From Leptospiraceae bacterium (GTDB lineage: Bacteria > Spirochaetota > Leptospiria > Leptospirales > Leptonemataceae), in the NCBI GenBank assembly GCA_020441005.1, contig JAGRNA010000030.1, positions 1 to 55,202 of the forward strand: a DNA stretch of 55,202 nucleotides. The letters run 5' to 3'. The notes under the pieces were generated by a model. That model was not told where the DNA came from, did not search any database, and worked only from the letters and a program-made list of their open reading frames with translations. Shown here piece by piece: positions 32,774 through 41,278 of this stretch. A program made the position numbers and the translations under genes. Numbering within the stretch: the first letter of the stretch is position 1; every line of letters starts with the position of its first letter.

Positions 32774-32979
32774 AACTGCTCCAATGTCCCATTCGGGACC
32801 AAAAAACGATCAAGTCTAGTGTCTTGGATTGAATCATATGCAAGTAAATACAGCAATCGGGACGATTTCGCAGTATTCTACGTATTAGTACTGATTTTAT
32901 GCGCTTTTTAAGGGTTTTTTTGTGCGAAATATCATACCAGACAGCTGCCGTGAGCAAGTTGCAAAAATGACATTTCACA
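32774..32979 (-). promoter_or_regulatory. Upstream region of fnr with a hairpin before the ribosome-binding site
   Basis: GTCCC (32786-32790) and GGGAC (32795-32799) form a 5-bp stem with a four-base loop on the minus strand. It ends about 10 bases before the GGAG of fnr and could influence initiation. No full TTGAT-N4-ATCAA FNR box was found. The remaining sequence is AT-rich without identifiable hexamers. Confidence 0.3.
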
Positions 32980-34575
32980 TCATAGCTCACCCTTGGCCAT
33001 CGGTTCCAACTGGCGAAAAAACTTCATAAAGCCGCTCATTCCCATTACCCGGGCTGCACAGCTGATACCGCCCATTAATGCTCCAGAAACTCCCGGTGAA
33101 GATGCATCAGCTCCCGCCAGAAACAGATTATCAATCGGGGTATTGATCCCCAGCCAATCCGCATTGAAACGTTCCGGACTGGTTGCCAGACCATAAATCG
33201 ACCCATCAACATGATTGGCAAAGTGACTATTGCTGAGCGGTGTTGATAATTCCTGGTATTCTACCATTGCCTTGAAACCCGGGTAGTGCTGCTCTATATA
33301 ATCCAGCAGGGTCGCAGCTATTTTGCTCTTCAACTCCAGATAGTCAGCCCCGCGCTTCATCCAGGGTTTGTCTGCCCATTTGCGAAAGGGTTCATAGTCG
33401 CAAAAGGCGATAATTTCAGCAGTATGGCCTTCCGATTCGTCATCTTTGAGAGAAGGAAAAGATAAAAAGGCACCGCCCGGCTTGCCTTCCAAAAGCTCGG
33501 CTCGATTGGCAAAGTTTTGATCATGATTGGTACTGCTGAAAATCCAGTGATTCTCACCCTGAAAGCCCAGGCTGCGGGGATCCTTGTTTAGACCCAAATA
33601 AAGAGTCACACAACTGATACTGTTCAGCTCTGGCTTCAATTGATCCCGAAAGGGCAGCGGATAATCGGGCGGCAGCAAGTGCAGGTAGGTATTCAAGGCA
33701 CCTGCATTGGAGATAATCACCGGTGCCCGGTACTCTTTGGCCTGCTCACGGTCACCGGTTACATAGCGGCACTGCACACCAACAGCTTTGCCGTTTTCGA
33801 CCAGAATCCGGTCTACAGTGTGGTCAACCAAGGCTGCACCGCCACGGCTTTCCAGCTGAGGAACTATGCTGGCTGCAATCGTGCCCGAACCACCCACCGG
33901 ATACCAGCCGCCTTCCAGGTAATGGCTGGCGACCAGCGAGTGCATTACAAATGCGCTTTTCGTGGGCGGTAGACCATAATCGCCCCATTGGGAACACAAA
34001 ATTGCCTTTAGATTCGGATCGCGAAAATTTTGATCCATATAATCTGCTGTTTTCATCAGGGCACTGCCCTTACCGTACAGTTCCAGAAGATGAGCAACCG
34101 CAGAGATTCCCCTTGGCATCGCCTTCATGGTTATGTGGCGTGCAAACCAGTTGGCAGTGCTTTTTATATCACGGAAATAATTCGAGATTGCCCGCGCCTC
34201 ATCTGGAAAACGCTCTTGCAGGGCTTTGATATATTCTTCTTCGTTAGAGGGCACATCAAATGTAAATTCCGGGTAAACAAACTTTTCAAAGATATGCGGC
34301 ATCTGCTGCCATTTGACCTGGCTTTGGGTCAGGGCATCAAAAATGCCGCGCATCATTTGGCCCTCCCCCACATTCCCAATGTAATGAATGCCAACATCCC
34401 AAAGGTATTTTTGTTTGCGTTTAAAAATATGTGTAAATCCGCCAATCTTGAAATGACGTTCCAGGACCAACACCCTTTTGTTCTGCAAACGAGCCAGGAA
34501 AGAAGCAGCAGCCAAACCGCCAATTCCACTACCAATGACAATCACATCATACTCAGATCCGGTTTCTACTGCCAT
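32980..34575 (-). CDS. FAD-dependent CrtI/retinol-saturase-like oxidoreductase
   Basis: The protein has 531 residues. The N-terminal dinucleotide fold is YDVIVIGSGIGGLAAASFLARLQNKRVLVLERHFKIGGFTHIF, then GGSGTIAASIVPQLESRGG and a C-terminal LFLAGADASSPGVSGALMGG flavin motif. This is the phytoene desaturase / all-trans-retinol 13,14-reductase superfamily. Similar genes act on carotenoids, retinoids or lipids; with no carotenoid genes nearby the substrate is open. The SGIGG glycine cluster and the acidic ERHFKIGG end of beta2 favour FAD. The start ATG at 34575 faces a divergent DUF1564 gene. Confidence 0.85.
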   Translation of the reverse strand: MAVETGSEYDVIVIGSGIGGLAAASFLARLQNKRVLVLERHFKIGGFTHIFKRKQKYLWDVGIHYIGNVGEGQMMRGIFDALTQSQVKWQQMPHIFEKFVYPEFTFDVPSNEEEYIKALQERFPDEARAISNYFRDIKSTANWFARHITMKAMPRGISAVAHLLELYGKGSALMKTADYMDQNFRDPNLKAILCSQWGDYGLPPTKSAFVMHSLVASHYLEGGWYPVGGSGTIAASIVPQLESRGGAALVDHTVDRILVENGKAVGVQCRYVTGDREQAKEYRAPVIISNAGALNTYLHLLPPDYPLPFRDQLKPELNSISCVTLYLGLNKDPRSLGFQGENHWIFSSTNHDQNFANRAELLEGKPGGAFLSFPSLKDDESEGHTAEIIAFCDYEPFRKWADKPWMKRGADYLELKSKIAATLLDYIEQHYPGFKAMVEYQELSTPLSNSHFANHVDGSIYGLATSPERFNADWLGINTPIDNLFLAGADASSPGVSGALMGGISCAARVMGMSGFMKFFRQLEPMAKGEL

Positions 34576-34712
34576 AGCGAACAGAACGAAGTCAGCTGGT
34601 TTTCAGTCAAGCAGTACCTGTCGCTTATCCTTGGAGAATCAAGCAGGCCCGCTGGTTAGATCCCTAAAAATTCTGTGCGCCATCTGGCATGTGAGCTCCC
34701 GAAATCTTCCTG

Positions 34713-34742
34713 TTTTTGTTAAAAACTGGTATTTAACAAAAA
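34713..34742. promoter_or_regulatory. 11-bp inverted repeat in divergent intergenic region
   Basis: TTTTTGTTAAA (34713-34723) and TTTAACAAAAA (34732-34742) are exact inverted copies around an 8-base spacer, AACTGGTA. They lie in the 279-bp region between the CrtI-like and DUF1564 starts. Flanking CTG/CAG extends the symmetry with a two-base slip. No poly-U end follows the second arm, so an operator or cruciform is as likely as a terminator. No other gene is seen in this interval. Confidence 0.4.
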
Positions 34743-34854
34743 AACAGCTGAAATCTGCCACGGTTCTGCTTACATTTTTTTGTTACAGATGAATCGGCCC
34801 AAAAAATCGCGCAGGAATACGCAACAACTGACAAATCAATAACCTATTACTTAT

Positions 34855-35325
34855 GTGTTGATTCTAAACTCATTTCCAGCCGCCAAAATAGCAACTCGAT
34901 CAGTTACATCCAGTACCCTGCTGATACCAATGCACTTGATGGACTACTTCCAGGACCGTGTGCGAGATTTTCAGGGTATTGGGAGGTACTTTGAGTACCT
35001 GATCATAACCTACGGTCGACAGTTGACACTCTACAACATCGACCCGACCAATCGCCAATGGAAGCAGAAATACCAGGACCAGGGTCTGGATCTACAAGTG
35101 CGGAACTTCAAACCCAACCCGGAACTCTGGGAGGAATTCCGGCATATCGGTTTTGCCTATGGTCTGGCAATGTGCCATCTATTCGTTGTCTTGCTGGAAC
35201 TGGAGTATAGTCGCTGGCAACAAGCGACTTCGCCTGCAGTGTTTCATGAAACCCCCCCTGCAAAAGTAAAAAGTCCAAAGGAAAGGTGTGAACTCAATAA
35301 AAAACCTGCCCAATCCGGACTATAA
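34855..35325 (+). CDS. DUF1564 family protein
   Basis: The protein has 156 residues from GTG 34855, which gives an N-terminus MLILNS like that of family members. The core matches the DUF1564 pattern: STLLIPMHLMDYF, YLIITYGRQL, KQKYQDQGLDLQVRNFKPNPELWEEFRHIGFAYGLAMCHLFVVLLELEY, corresponding to the recurring LLIP, YQ-x-G-x-x-L-x-R-x-xFRP, W-x-ELG and C-x-LF-x-x-LL blocks. To my knowledge the family is restricted to Leptospira and close kin, often multicopy, with unknown function; a ribbon-helix-helix or HTH role has been suggested by appearance only. No ribosome-binding site is evident. 35326-35493 downstream shows nothing recognisable. Confidence 0.7.
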   Translation: MLILNSFPAAKIATRSVTSSTLLIPMHLMDYFQDRVRDFQGIGRYFEYLIITYGRQLTLYNIDPTNRQWKQKYQDQGLDLQVRNFKPNPELWEEFRHIGFAYGLAMCHLFVVLLELEYSRWQQATSPAVFHETPPAKVKSPKERCELNKKPAQSGL

Positions 35326-35493
35326 AGGCCTGCTAAACAGTTTTTCAGGCACTAATAAATCTGTTTTGATTAGATCCATAGATTTTGCAGACCACAAACT
35401 ACACCGCATGTGCCTGATAATTTGACAAAGGGAACAGTGGAGCACAGGAATTACAGGATAGCTGTTTCTCCAGCCCGGGCTCGAAAGTTCAAC

Positions 35494-35904
35494 TCAATCA
35501 CAGGGAGACAGTTGTCTTGACATTGTCAAAATATTGCCGCCGTTTGGTCGGGCCTGGTGACTGACTTCCATTAAGGTAGTGAATAAGAAAACCCCCAGCC
35601 CGCCATCATGATTGTTACGCGCTTCTTCCGCTGTGTTGACCGGTGTCATTTGTGTTGGATCAAAAAAGTTACCTCTGTCTTTTAACATGACTGTTATGCG
35701 GGCATCGGCCAGTTCTACGCTCATCTCTACCGTTTCACAGGATTCCGGCGGATAAGCATGTTCCAGAATATTGCTCAGCGCTTCATCCACGGCCAGAATA
35801 ATGCGATTGATCTCCAGTCGATCACAGTGACCCTGCAGAGCATTTGTCAAGGCATCTCGCACTCGATCCAGCTCGGTCATATTATTTTGGATAATCAAGT
35901 GCAT
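35494..35904 (-). CDS. RsbW/SpoIIAB-like anti-sigma serine kinase
   Basis: About 136 residues from ATG 35904. HATPase_c motifs: INRIILAVDEALSNILEHAYP (N box with E and N), VMLKDRGNFFDP (G1, D-x-G), and GGLGVFLFTTLMEV (G2). This is the size and arrangement of stand-alone serine kinases that phosphorylate a STAS antagonist and may sequester a sigma factor. Its probable substrate is encoded 225 bp upstream. No ribosome-binding site precedes the ATG. 35905-36128 holds no supported gene. Confidence 0.82.
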   Translation of the reverse strand: MHLIIQNNMTELDRVRDALTNALQGHCDRLEINRIILAVDEALSNILEHAYPPESCETVEMSVELADARITVMLKDRGNFFDPTQMTPVNTAEEARNNHDGGLGVFLFTTLMEVSHQARPNGGNILTMSRQLSPCD

Positions 35905-36128
35905 ATATAAAGACAAATAGAATTCAGCCGCCCCTTATTCGACTTTCGCAAGCGGTGGAAAGGTTAAAAAGAAAAAGTTTTTGGTAGCGATTGGAAAGCC
36001 GATGCGTGGCTTGCACTGCCAATAGAGAGAACCGCCAACCAGCGGACGTGTTCCCTGGTTTTTTTGATGTTGCAAATTGAGTCAAGCGCCTTGCTGATCT
36101 GTTTGAAAACGGCTGGATCAAAGCTGCT

Positions 36129-36470
36129 CTAAAAATCAGCCAGGGCAGTGTTCAAATCACCGGAGATTGTAAATAGCTTGCTAAAACCGAGCACATCAAA
36201 GACGTCCTGCACCTCGTTCGTAAGGGCAGCTAGACGCACATCACCCCCGCCTTTGCGCGCTTCTACAAGGGCAGCCTTCAGTGTGCCCACACCGGCAGAG
36301 GCGATGTAGCTGACTCCTTTCATCTCGCAAACGATCTTTTTATGTCCACCAGCTAGCAGACTTTGCAATTCATTGCTTAACTGTGGAGCAGTTTTGGCAT
36401 CCAGTTTGCCACTCACGACCAGCACACTCACGCTACCTTTTTCCGCTTTTTGGATTGTAATATCTGACAT
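36129..36470 (-). CDS. STAS-domain anti-sigma factor antagonist (RsbV/SpoIIAA-like)
   Basis: The protein has 113 residues from ATG 36470. The STAS fold is clear: VSVLVVSGKLDAKTAPQLSNELQSLL, KKIVCEMKGVSYIASAGVGTLKAAL with the phosphorylatable serine in ASAGVG (normally D-S-S-G-x-G), then VRLAALTNEVQDVFDVLGFSKLFTI. It should be phosphorylated by the neighbouring kinase and dephosphorylated by a SpoIIE enzyme such as the one at 15177-17738. The longer reading from a TTG upstream is rejected for lack of similarity. Confidence 0.85.
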   Translation of the reverse strand: MSDITIQKAEKGSVSVLVVSGKLDAKTAPQLSNELQSLLAGGHKKIVCEMKGVSYIASAGVGTLKAALVEARKGGGDVRLAALTNEVQDVFDVLGFSKLFTISGDLNTALADF

Positions 36471-36563
36471 AATGCCCGCCTGAACCCAAGGGGCTTTACC
36501 AGTCGTTTTTGTCAATAGTTTTGACTTGAAAGCCTGTTCTTCTTGTGGCTCATTGTAATTCCA

Positions 36564-37394
36564 ATGAATGCCAGTGCCAGCGTACCCGATATTGCCGAGT
36601 TCTTACGAGCAGCCATCCAGTCTGTTCGTAGCGAATTTCGCTTTTGGTTGTTGTTTACCCAAACGGTTTTCATGGTCAGTATGATTGTCAAATTGGGTGT
36701 CAATCTGCTTTTACCGGTGGTAGGGACCGGCATAGTTTTGCTGGATTTCATTGTTTTGGCACCATTTTATGCTGGTTTGTACTCGGCCGCATTGGCCGTC
36801 TTGCAGCAACGCTTTCAAATCCAGAGTCTAAAAGCGGGTTACGCAGTTGTTTGGCGAGTTTTGGGCCTGTCATTTACGCAAGCTCTGATCGAATTTTTTA
36901 TCTATATTCTGCCTTTTACTGCTATAAGCGTTACTTTTATAGATGCGGCGGGTTGGACGCCGGAGCAATTTCAGGGCCAGACGGAGTTCAGCCAGGAGCA
37001 ATTAGAGGTGCTTTATAAAATACTTTTAGCGCAATGGCCGATGGCTCTGGCATTACTGGCCCCGGCCTGGCTGGTCGCTCAATATGTTCAGTCCCGCTTT
37101 TTTGTAAGCTACGCTTTGGTGATTGAAAGACAGCATGCAGCAGGAGATGCTATACGGCAGTCCTTTGCAATAACCAGGCATCGTCAAATGCGACGCTTCG
37201 CATTGGTGTTGATAGCAGAACTTACTTTTCAGTTTTTCTTCTTGCTATTTATCGTTACCTATCCGTTTAAATATGCCATCTATGGACTGCTTTTGAATGA
37301 ACTGGATATAACAATTAATCAAAAAAAAGACAACAAAGAGCAGTCCCGGCAATCGACTAACGACCAGGGTATTCGAAACCCCTATCTGAATTGA
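36564..37394 (+). CDS. Polytopic membrane protein of unknown function
   Basis: About 276 residues from ATG 36564 with roughly five or six membrane spans (FWLLFTQTVFMVSMIVKLGV, GTGIVLLDFIVLAPFYAGLYSAAL, FTQALIEFFIYILPFTAISV, WPMALALLAPAWLVAQYV, FALVLIAELTFQFFFLLFIV). A loop, ERQHAAGDAIRQSFAITRHRQM, resembles the AI-x2-S-x5-R-x4-F segment of DUF975-like or GlpQ-type membrane domains. Function not assignable. It heads a plus-strand run with a TPR protein (2-bp gap) and a hybrid kinase. Confidence 0.6.
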   Translation: MNASASVPDIAEFLRAAIQSVRSEFRFWLLFTQTVFMVSMIVKLGVNLLLPVVGTGIVLLDFIVLAPFYAGLYSAALAVLQQRFQIQSLKAGYAVVWRVLGLSFTQALIEFFIYILPFTAISVTFIDAAGWTPEQFQGQTEFSQEQLEVLYKILLAQWPMALALLAPAWLVAQYVQSRFFVSYALVIERQHAAGDAIRQSFAITRHRQMRRFALVLIAELTFQFFFLLFIVTYPFKYAIYGLLLNELDITINQKKDNKEQSRQSTNDQGIRNPYLN

Positions 37395-37395
37395 A

Positions 37396-38157
37396 ATGCA
37401 AAAAGCACTTGAACAGTATTACCGGCAAAATTATACCGCTGCTTTGGCATTGCTAGAAGACCAATCCGGTGACTCTGCGTTCAGGGAGTATGTGCTGGGA
37501 TTGACCCATTTCCGGTTAGAGCATTTCGATTTTGCTCGTGATAGCCTGGAACGATTTCATGGCAACCACAAGGGCAACTTTTATAGTTACATGCACCTTG
37601 CGCGTGCCCAGGATAAAACCGGCATGCGTAACGCAGCCTGTGAATCAATGCTGGCGGCTCTAAGTTTCAATCCGCACGCTGCCGAAGCCTGGCTCCAATT
37701 GGCTTTGTGGCAAAGGAGCCGCGGCCTGAAAGCACGCTCCAGAATCAGTATTAGCAATGCCTTCGTTTTAAAACCGGTTAATGAGCAAATTGCCCGCTAC
37801 TACGGCAAGATCAGTGGTTTGACTCCCGGTCATTCAGGCATCGAACCAGATTTGAATCTAGAGTGGCTTACTATCCCGTACGCGCATTTGGTCCACAAAG
37901 AACAAGAATCGTTTTCCTTACCCGGAAGCGCAACTAATTGGGATGTGGCTCAGTCTCTGCAAAACTCCGCTGTTGCACCCCAAAACGGTTCCTCGTGGAA
38001 AACAATGGTGCCAATTGTTTTCCTGTTGGGTTTGTACGCTGGAATGGTGGTTTTTTTGAGCTTTTATGCTCCGGATAAATCACAATCATTCGCAATCCAG
38101 TCTCAATCTGGCGAAGCAGTTCCGGCTCAAACAACCGGTGACCGGAATGCCCGGTAA
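37396..38157 (+). CDS. TPR protein with C-terminal membrane anchor
   Basis: The protein has 253 residues. Four TPR-like units occupy 1-140 (YRQNYTAALALLED, EYVLGLTHFRLEHFDFARDSLERF, YSYMHLARAQDKTGMRNAACESMLAALSFNP, AWLQLALWQRSRG). A linker and one transmembrane helix (VPIVFLLGLYAGMVVFLSFYA, ~212-232) follow, with a short polar tail. It may tether the following kinase or other partners to the membrane. It starts one base after the previous stop; the kinase begins 13 bp downstream. Confidence 0.65.
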   Translation: MQKALEQYYRQNYTAALALLEDQSGDSAFREYVLGLTHFRLEHFDFARDSLERFHGNHKGNFYSYMHLARAQDKTGMRNAACESMLAALSFNPHAAEAWLQLALWQRSRGLKARSRISISNAFVLKPVNEQIARYYGKISGLTPGHSGIEPDLNLEWLTIPYAHLVHKEQESFSLPGSATNWDVAQSLQNSAVAPQNGSSWKTMVPIVFLLGLYAGMVVFLSFYAPDKSQSFAIQSQSGEAVPAQTTGDRNAR

Positions 38158-38170
38158 TTGCAGAAATCGT

Positions 38171-40624
38171 ATGCTCAAACTCATCGACTCATTGACCCGC
38201 ATAGGCAATCTGCCTGGCGATAGTACAGAAGCTCAGCTACACAAGCGTTTTTTGATTACCATGGCTGTGCTGATGAGCATGGGCGGGCTGATGTGGGGTA
38301 CCATATCCTTCTCCTATGGATTGTATTGGCAGGGCAGCATTCCCTATGGCTACACGCTGATCACAATTCTGAATCTGACTTATTTTTACCTGCGCAAGCA
38401 TTTTGCCACAGTGCGCTTCATTCAGGTCTTAATTAGTCTATTGCTGCCTTATTTTTTTCAATGGAGCCTGGGGGGGTTCGCTGTGACCGGGGCAATGATG
38501 CTGTGGTCCTTACTGGCCTTACTAGGCTCGTTGACGTTTCAGAGTATTCGTCAGGCAACCGGCTGGCTGGTTTCCTATGTGGTATTAGCGATTCTTTCTG
38601 GCTACATGGATCCTTTTGTGCGATCAATCGCCATCCAGGCGCCGCCCAATGTAGTAACCATTTTCTTTGTGACCAATATAGTGGTTATTTCTTCCATCGT
38701 CGTTGGTTTGATGCTTTATTTCGTGGCCAGCCGGGACTCGGCCAATCAGGAATTGTTGAAACTCACCAATCAACTGGAAGACCTGGTCGAGACTCGCACG
38801 CGTGAATTGAAGGAAACTCTCGCGCACCTGACTGCCATCATTGATAACATGGCTGATGGTCTTCTGGTAAGTGATGAGGATGGGCGCATTCTGCGCATGA
38901 ATCCGGCGCTGGTGCGGATATACGAGCTGGATTCCAAAGAAACGCTGCGTGGGGCTGTCTCAGAAAAGCTGGATGCCAATGTAGCCATATTGCTGCGCCA
39001 AACCATGCGCAATCATGAAATTATGACCAATGAAGTTGAATTACCCGGCAATCGGATTGGTCTGGCCACTGCCGCGTGTATATTGACTACGGATGATGCG
39101 CAGTCCGACGAGCTGGAATGCCTGGGCACGGTGACTGTGATTCGCGATATTACGCGAGAAAAAGAAGTCGATCGCATGAAAACCGACTTCATCTCCAATG
39201 TTTCGCACGAGTTGCGTACCCCTCTCACTTCCGTGCTGGGTTTTGCCAGGATCATCCAGAAAAAATTCAGCGATGTGATCGAGCCGCAGTTGAACCTGCA
39301 GGAAAAGAAAGTCGCCCGGGCAGCCAAACAGGTTAGCGAAAACACTGCCATCATTGTTTCTGAGGGCGAACGACTAACCAATCTGATTAACACTGTGCTG
39401 GATATTTCTAAAATGGAAGCCGGCAAAACAGAATGGAATATGCAAGCCCTGCCGATTCAGAGCGTGATTGAACGATCGGTCAGCGCTACCAGCGCGCTAT
39501 TTAACAACAAGTTGGTGGAACTCAGGATTGATATCCAGGCCGGCATTCCGGCTGTTATTGGGGATCATGACCGATTGATGCAGGTGCTCATTAATCTCAT
39601 TTCGAACGCCGTCAAGTTTACCGACGAGGGATCGATTACGATTCAGGCGCTGCTAACTGGTGAAAGTCAGGTGCAGGTCAATGTCATCGATACGGGCCTC
39701 GGTATCAGCAAAACCGATCAGGCTCGGGTTTTCGATAAATTTCAGCAAGTGGGTGACACCTTGACCGATAAACCGCAGGGTACCGGTCTGGGCCTGCCAA
39801 TTTGCAAGCAAATCGTCGAGCATCATGGTGGTCAGATCTGGGTTACTGGTGAAGCGGGTCTTGGTAGCACATTCAGCTTTGTACTACCGATCCAGGATCG
39901 ACATATAGAAAACAAAAACATCCAGTCTATCAACCTGGATTCGCTAATCCAAAACCTGAATCAACGCCTGGAATTGGACGCTCAAACAAGTGACGGTATT
40001 AGCAAAACCATTTTAATAACAGATGACGATCCCGGAATACGCCAGCTCCTTTGTCAGGAGTTGAGCGATAAGAACTATAAGGTGCTAGAGGCCGAAAATG
40101 GAATTGAGGCCATCCAGATCCTTAAAAAGGAGTCCGTCGATTTAATTATTCTGGACATCATGATGCCCAGAATGAACGGCTACGATGTGGCGGCCATAAT
40201 CAAGAATGACCCCAATACAATGGATATTCCCATTTTGATGCATTCTGTCATTGAAGATCAAGAGCGTGGCCTGAAAATCGGAGTGGACAAGTATATCACC
40301 AAATCAGGTGATATGCAAGGGGTAATCAAGGAGGTCGAGGTTTTGATTTCCAAAGGGCCCTCGCAAAAGCAGTTGCTGGTGATGGACGAAAATGAAGCAA
40401 CTGTTAAAACACTGGTGGACGTTCTCAAAGCGCGTGGTTATCATGTTAGCGGAGCGTTGGATCCCAAACAGGCCCTGGAAAGCATTCGTAGCAATCAACC
40501 GGACATGGTCATCGTTGACGCCCTTTTTTCGCAAAAACACGATTTAATTCAAACGTTCCGGTTTGAAAATGGGATGGAAAACCTCTACTTTCTGTTATTG
40601 GGCAATGATTCCGCAGAAAATTGA
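38171..40624 (+). CDS. Hybrid sensor histidine kinase with two receiver domains
   Basis: About 817 residues from ATG 38171. Six N-terminal membrane helices (30-195) lead to a coiled coil and a PAS domain (LAHLTAIIDNMADGLLVSDEDGRILRMN, ~225-340). HisKA has the phospho-accepting His in FISNVSHELRTPLTSVLGF; HATPase_c has NLISNAVKFTDEG, DTGLGI and GTGLGLPICKQIV. A first receiver (TILITDDDPGIRQLL, phospho-Asp in IILDIMMPRMNGYD) is followed by a second, diverged receiver (LLVMDENEATV, VIVDALFSQ) lacking the usual MP after the Asp. The first receiver's terminal part has VDKYITKS. It probably signals to the CheY-like protein downstream. Confidence 0.9.
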   Translation: MLKLIDSLTRIGNLPGDSTEAQLHKRFLITMAVLMSMGGLMWGTISFSYGLYWQGSIPYGYTLITILNLTYFYLRKHFATVRFIQVLISLLLPYFFQWSLGGFAVTGAMMLWSLLALLGSLTFQSIRQATGWLVSYVVLAILSGYMDPFVRSIAIQAPPNVVTIFFVTNIVVISSIVVGLMLYFVASRDSANQELLKLTNQLEDLVETRTRELKETLAHLTAIIDNMADGLLVSDEDGRILRMNPALVRIYELDSKETLRGAVSEKLDANVAILLRQTMRNHEIMTNEVELPGNRIGLATAACILTTDDAQSDELECLGTVTVIRDITREKEVDRMKTDFISNVSHELRTPLTSVLGFARIIQKKFSDVIEPQLNLQEKKVARAAKQVSENTAIIVSEGERLTNLINTVLDISKMEAGKTEWNMQALPIQSVIERSVSATSALFNNKLVELRIDIQAGIPAVIGDHDRLMQVLINLISNAVKFTDEGSITIQALLTGESQVQVNVIDTGLGISKTDQARVFDKFQQVGDTLTDKPQGTGLGLPICKQIVEHHGGQIWVTGEAGLGSTFSFVLPIQDRHIENKNIQSINLDSLIQNLNQRLELDAQTSDGISKTILITDDDPGIRQLLCQELSDKNYKVLEAENGIEAIQILKKESVDLIILDIMMPRMNGYDVAAIIKNDPNTMDIPILMHSVIEDQERGLKIGVDKYITKSGDMQGVIKEVEVLISKGPSQKQLLVMDENEATVKTLVDVLKARGYHVSGALDPKQALESIRSNQPDMVIVDALFSQKHDLIQTFRFENGMENLYFLLLGNDSAEN

Positions 40625-40659
40625 CGTCTAATCAAGAAAAGTGAAAACCAGCCGGATAA

Positions 40660-40902
40660 AAAAAGCTGCAAAATCCTGATAGGCACACTATCCCTGTTCG
40701 TTTGGCTGATCGGTCCGGCGGCGGTGAAATCCTGGTTACTCGGGCGATCCAGGGGCATGTGGCAAACAGTACTCGCTTTGCTTTGCTCGGTGAAGAAGTC
40801 CTTTTGAAGGCAAGGAACAAAAGACACCAGTCTACAAAATTAAGTACAGGATGTAAAATGGAGAGGATCCCCGATCATGAGCAAGAAAATAATTATTATT
40901 GA
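40660..40902 (+). pseudogene. Probable remnant of a class III nucleotide cyclase domain
   Basis: The interval between the kinase and CheY-like genes is open in one frame from 40660. It includes VRLADRSGGGEILVTRAIQG and later FALLGEEVLLKARN. These match the end of class III adenylate/guanylate cyclase domains (A-x-RL-A-x6-GEILV-x-E, then F-x-x-LGE-x-x-LKG). The upstream catalytic part is absent, and the frame has no good start. It is therefore read as a decayed or truncated gene. The frame overlaps the start of the next gene by 26 bp. Confidence 0.45.
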
Positions 40903-41260
40903 TGATGAAAGCCACATTCGCATGCTACTGGAACAAAGCCTGGAAGACTTAGAAGACGAAGGCGTTGCCATTAGCACGGCCAGCAATGGCAAGGATGGGC
41001 TGGAGCTGATTCTCAAAGAGAAACCCGACCTGGTTTTTTGCGATGTGATGATGCCCCACTTGAACGGCTACGAAGTCTGCACAGCGGTGAAACAGGAACA
41101 CAAATTGAGCGCCGTGTATTTCATTTTACTGACGGCCAGGGGTCAGGAGGCGGATCGGGAAAAGGGCCTGGCCGCCGGAGCGGACATGTACATGACAAAG
41201 CCCTTTGATCCGGAGGAGGTGGTTACCAGAGCAAGCGAAATCCTGGGTATCGAGGTGTAA
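40877..41260 (+). CDS. CheY-like single-domain response regulator
   Basis: The protein has 127 residues. The acidic pocket is IIIIDDES, the phospho-Asp sits in LVFCDVMMPHLNGYEVC, a Thr in FILLTARG and the conserved Lys in MTKPFDPEE. No output domain is present, so it acts by protein contact or phosphotransfer, most likely with the hybrid kinase upstream. The ribosome-binding site is GGAG 11 nt before ATG 40877. It converges on the HtrA gene with an 18-bp gap. Confidence 0.9.
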   Translation: MSKKIIIIDDESHIRMLLEQSLEDLEDEGVAISTASNGKDGLELILKEKPDLVFCDVMMPHLNGYEVCTAVKQEHKLSAVYFILLTARGQEADREKGLAAGADMYMTKPFDPEEVVTRASEILGIEV

Positions 41261-41278
41261 TGGATTGCAACCGCTTGA

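Noticed and set aside
35924-36121. 65-codon minus-strand frame between the kinase and STAS genes
   Set aside because: No ribosome-binding site, family likeness or coding character; treated as non-coding.
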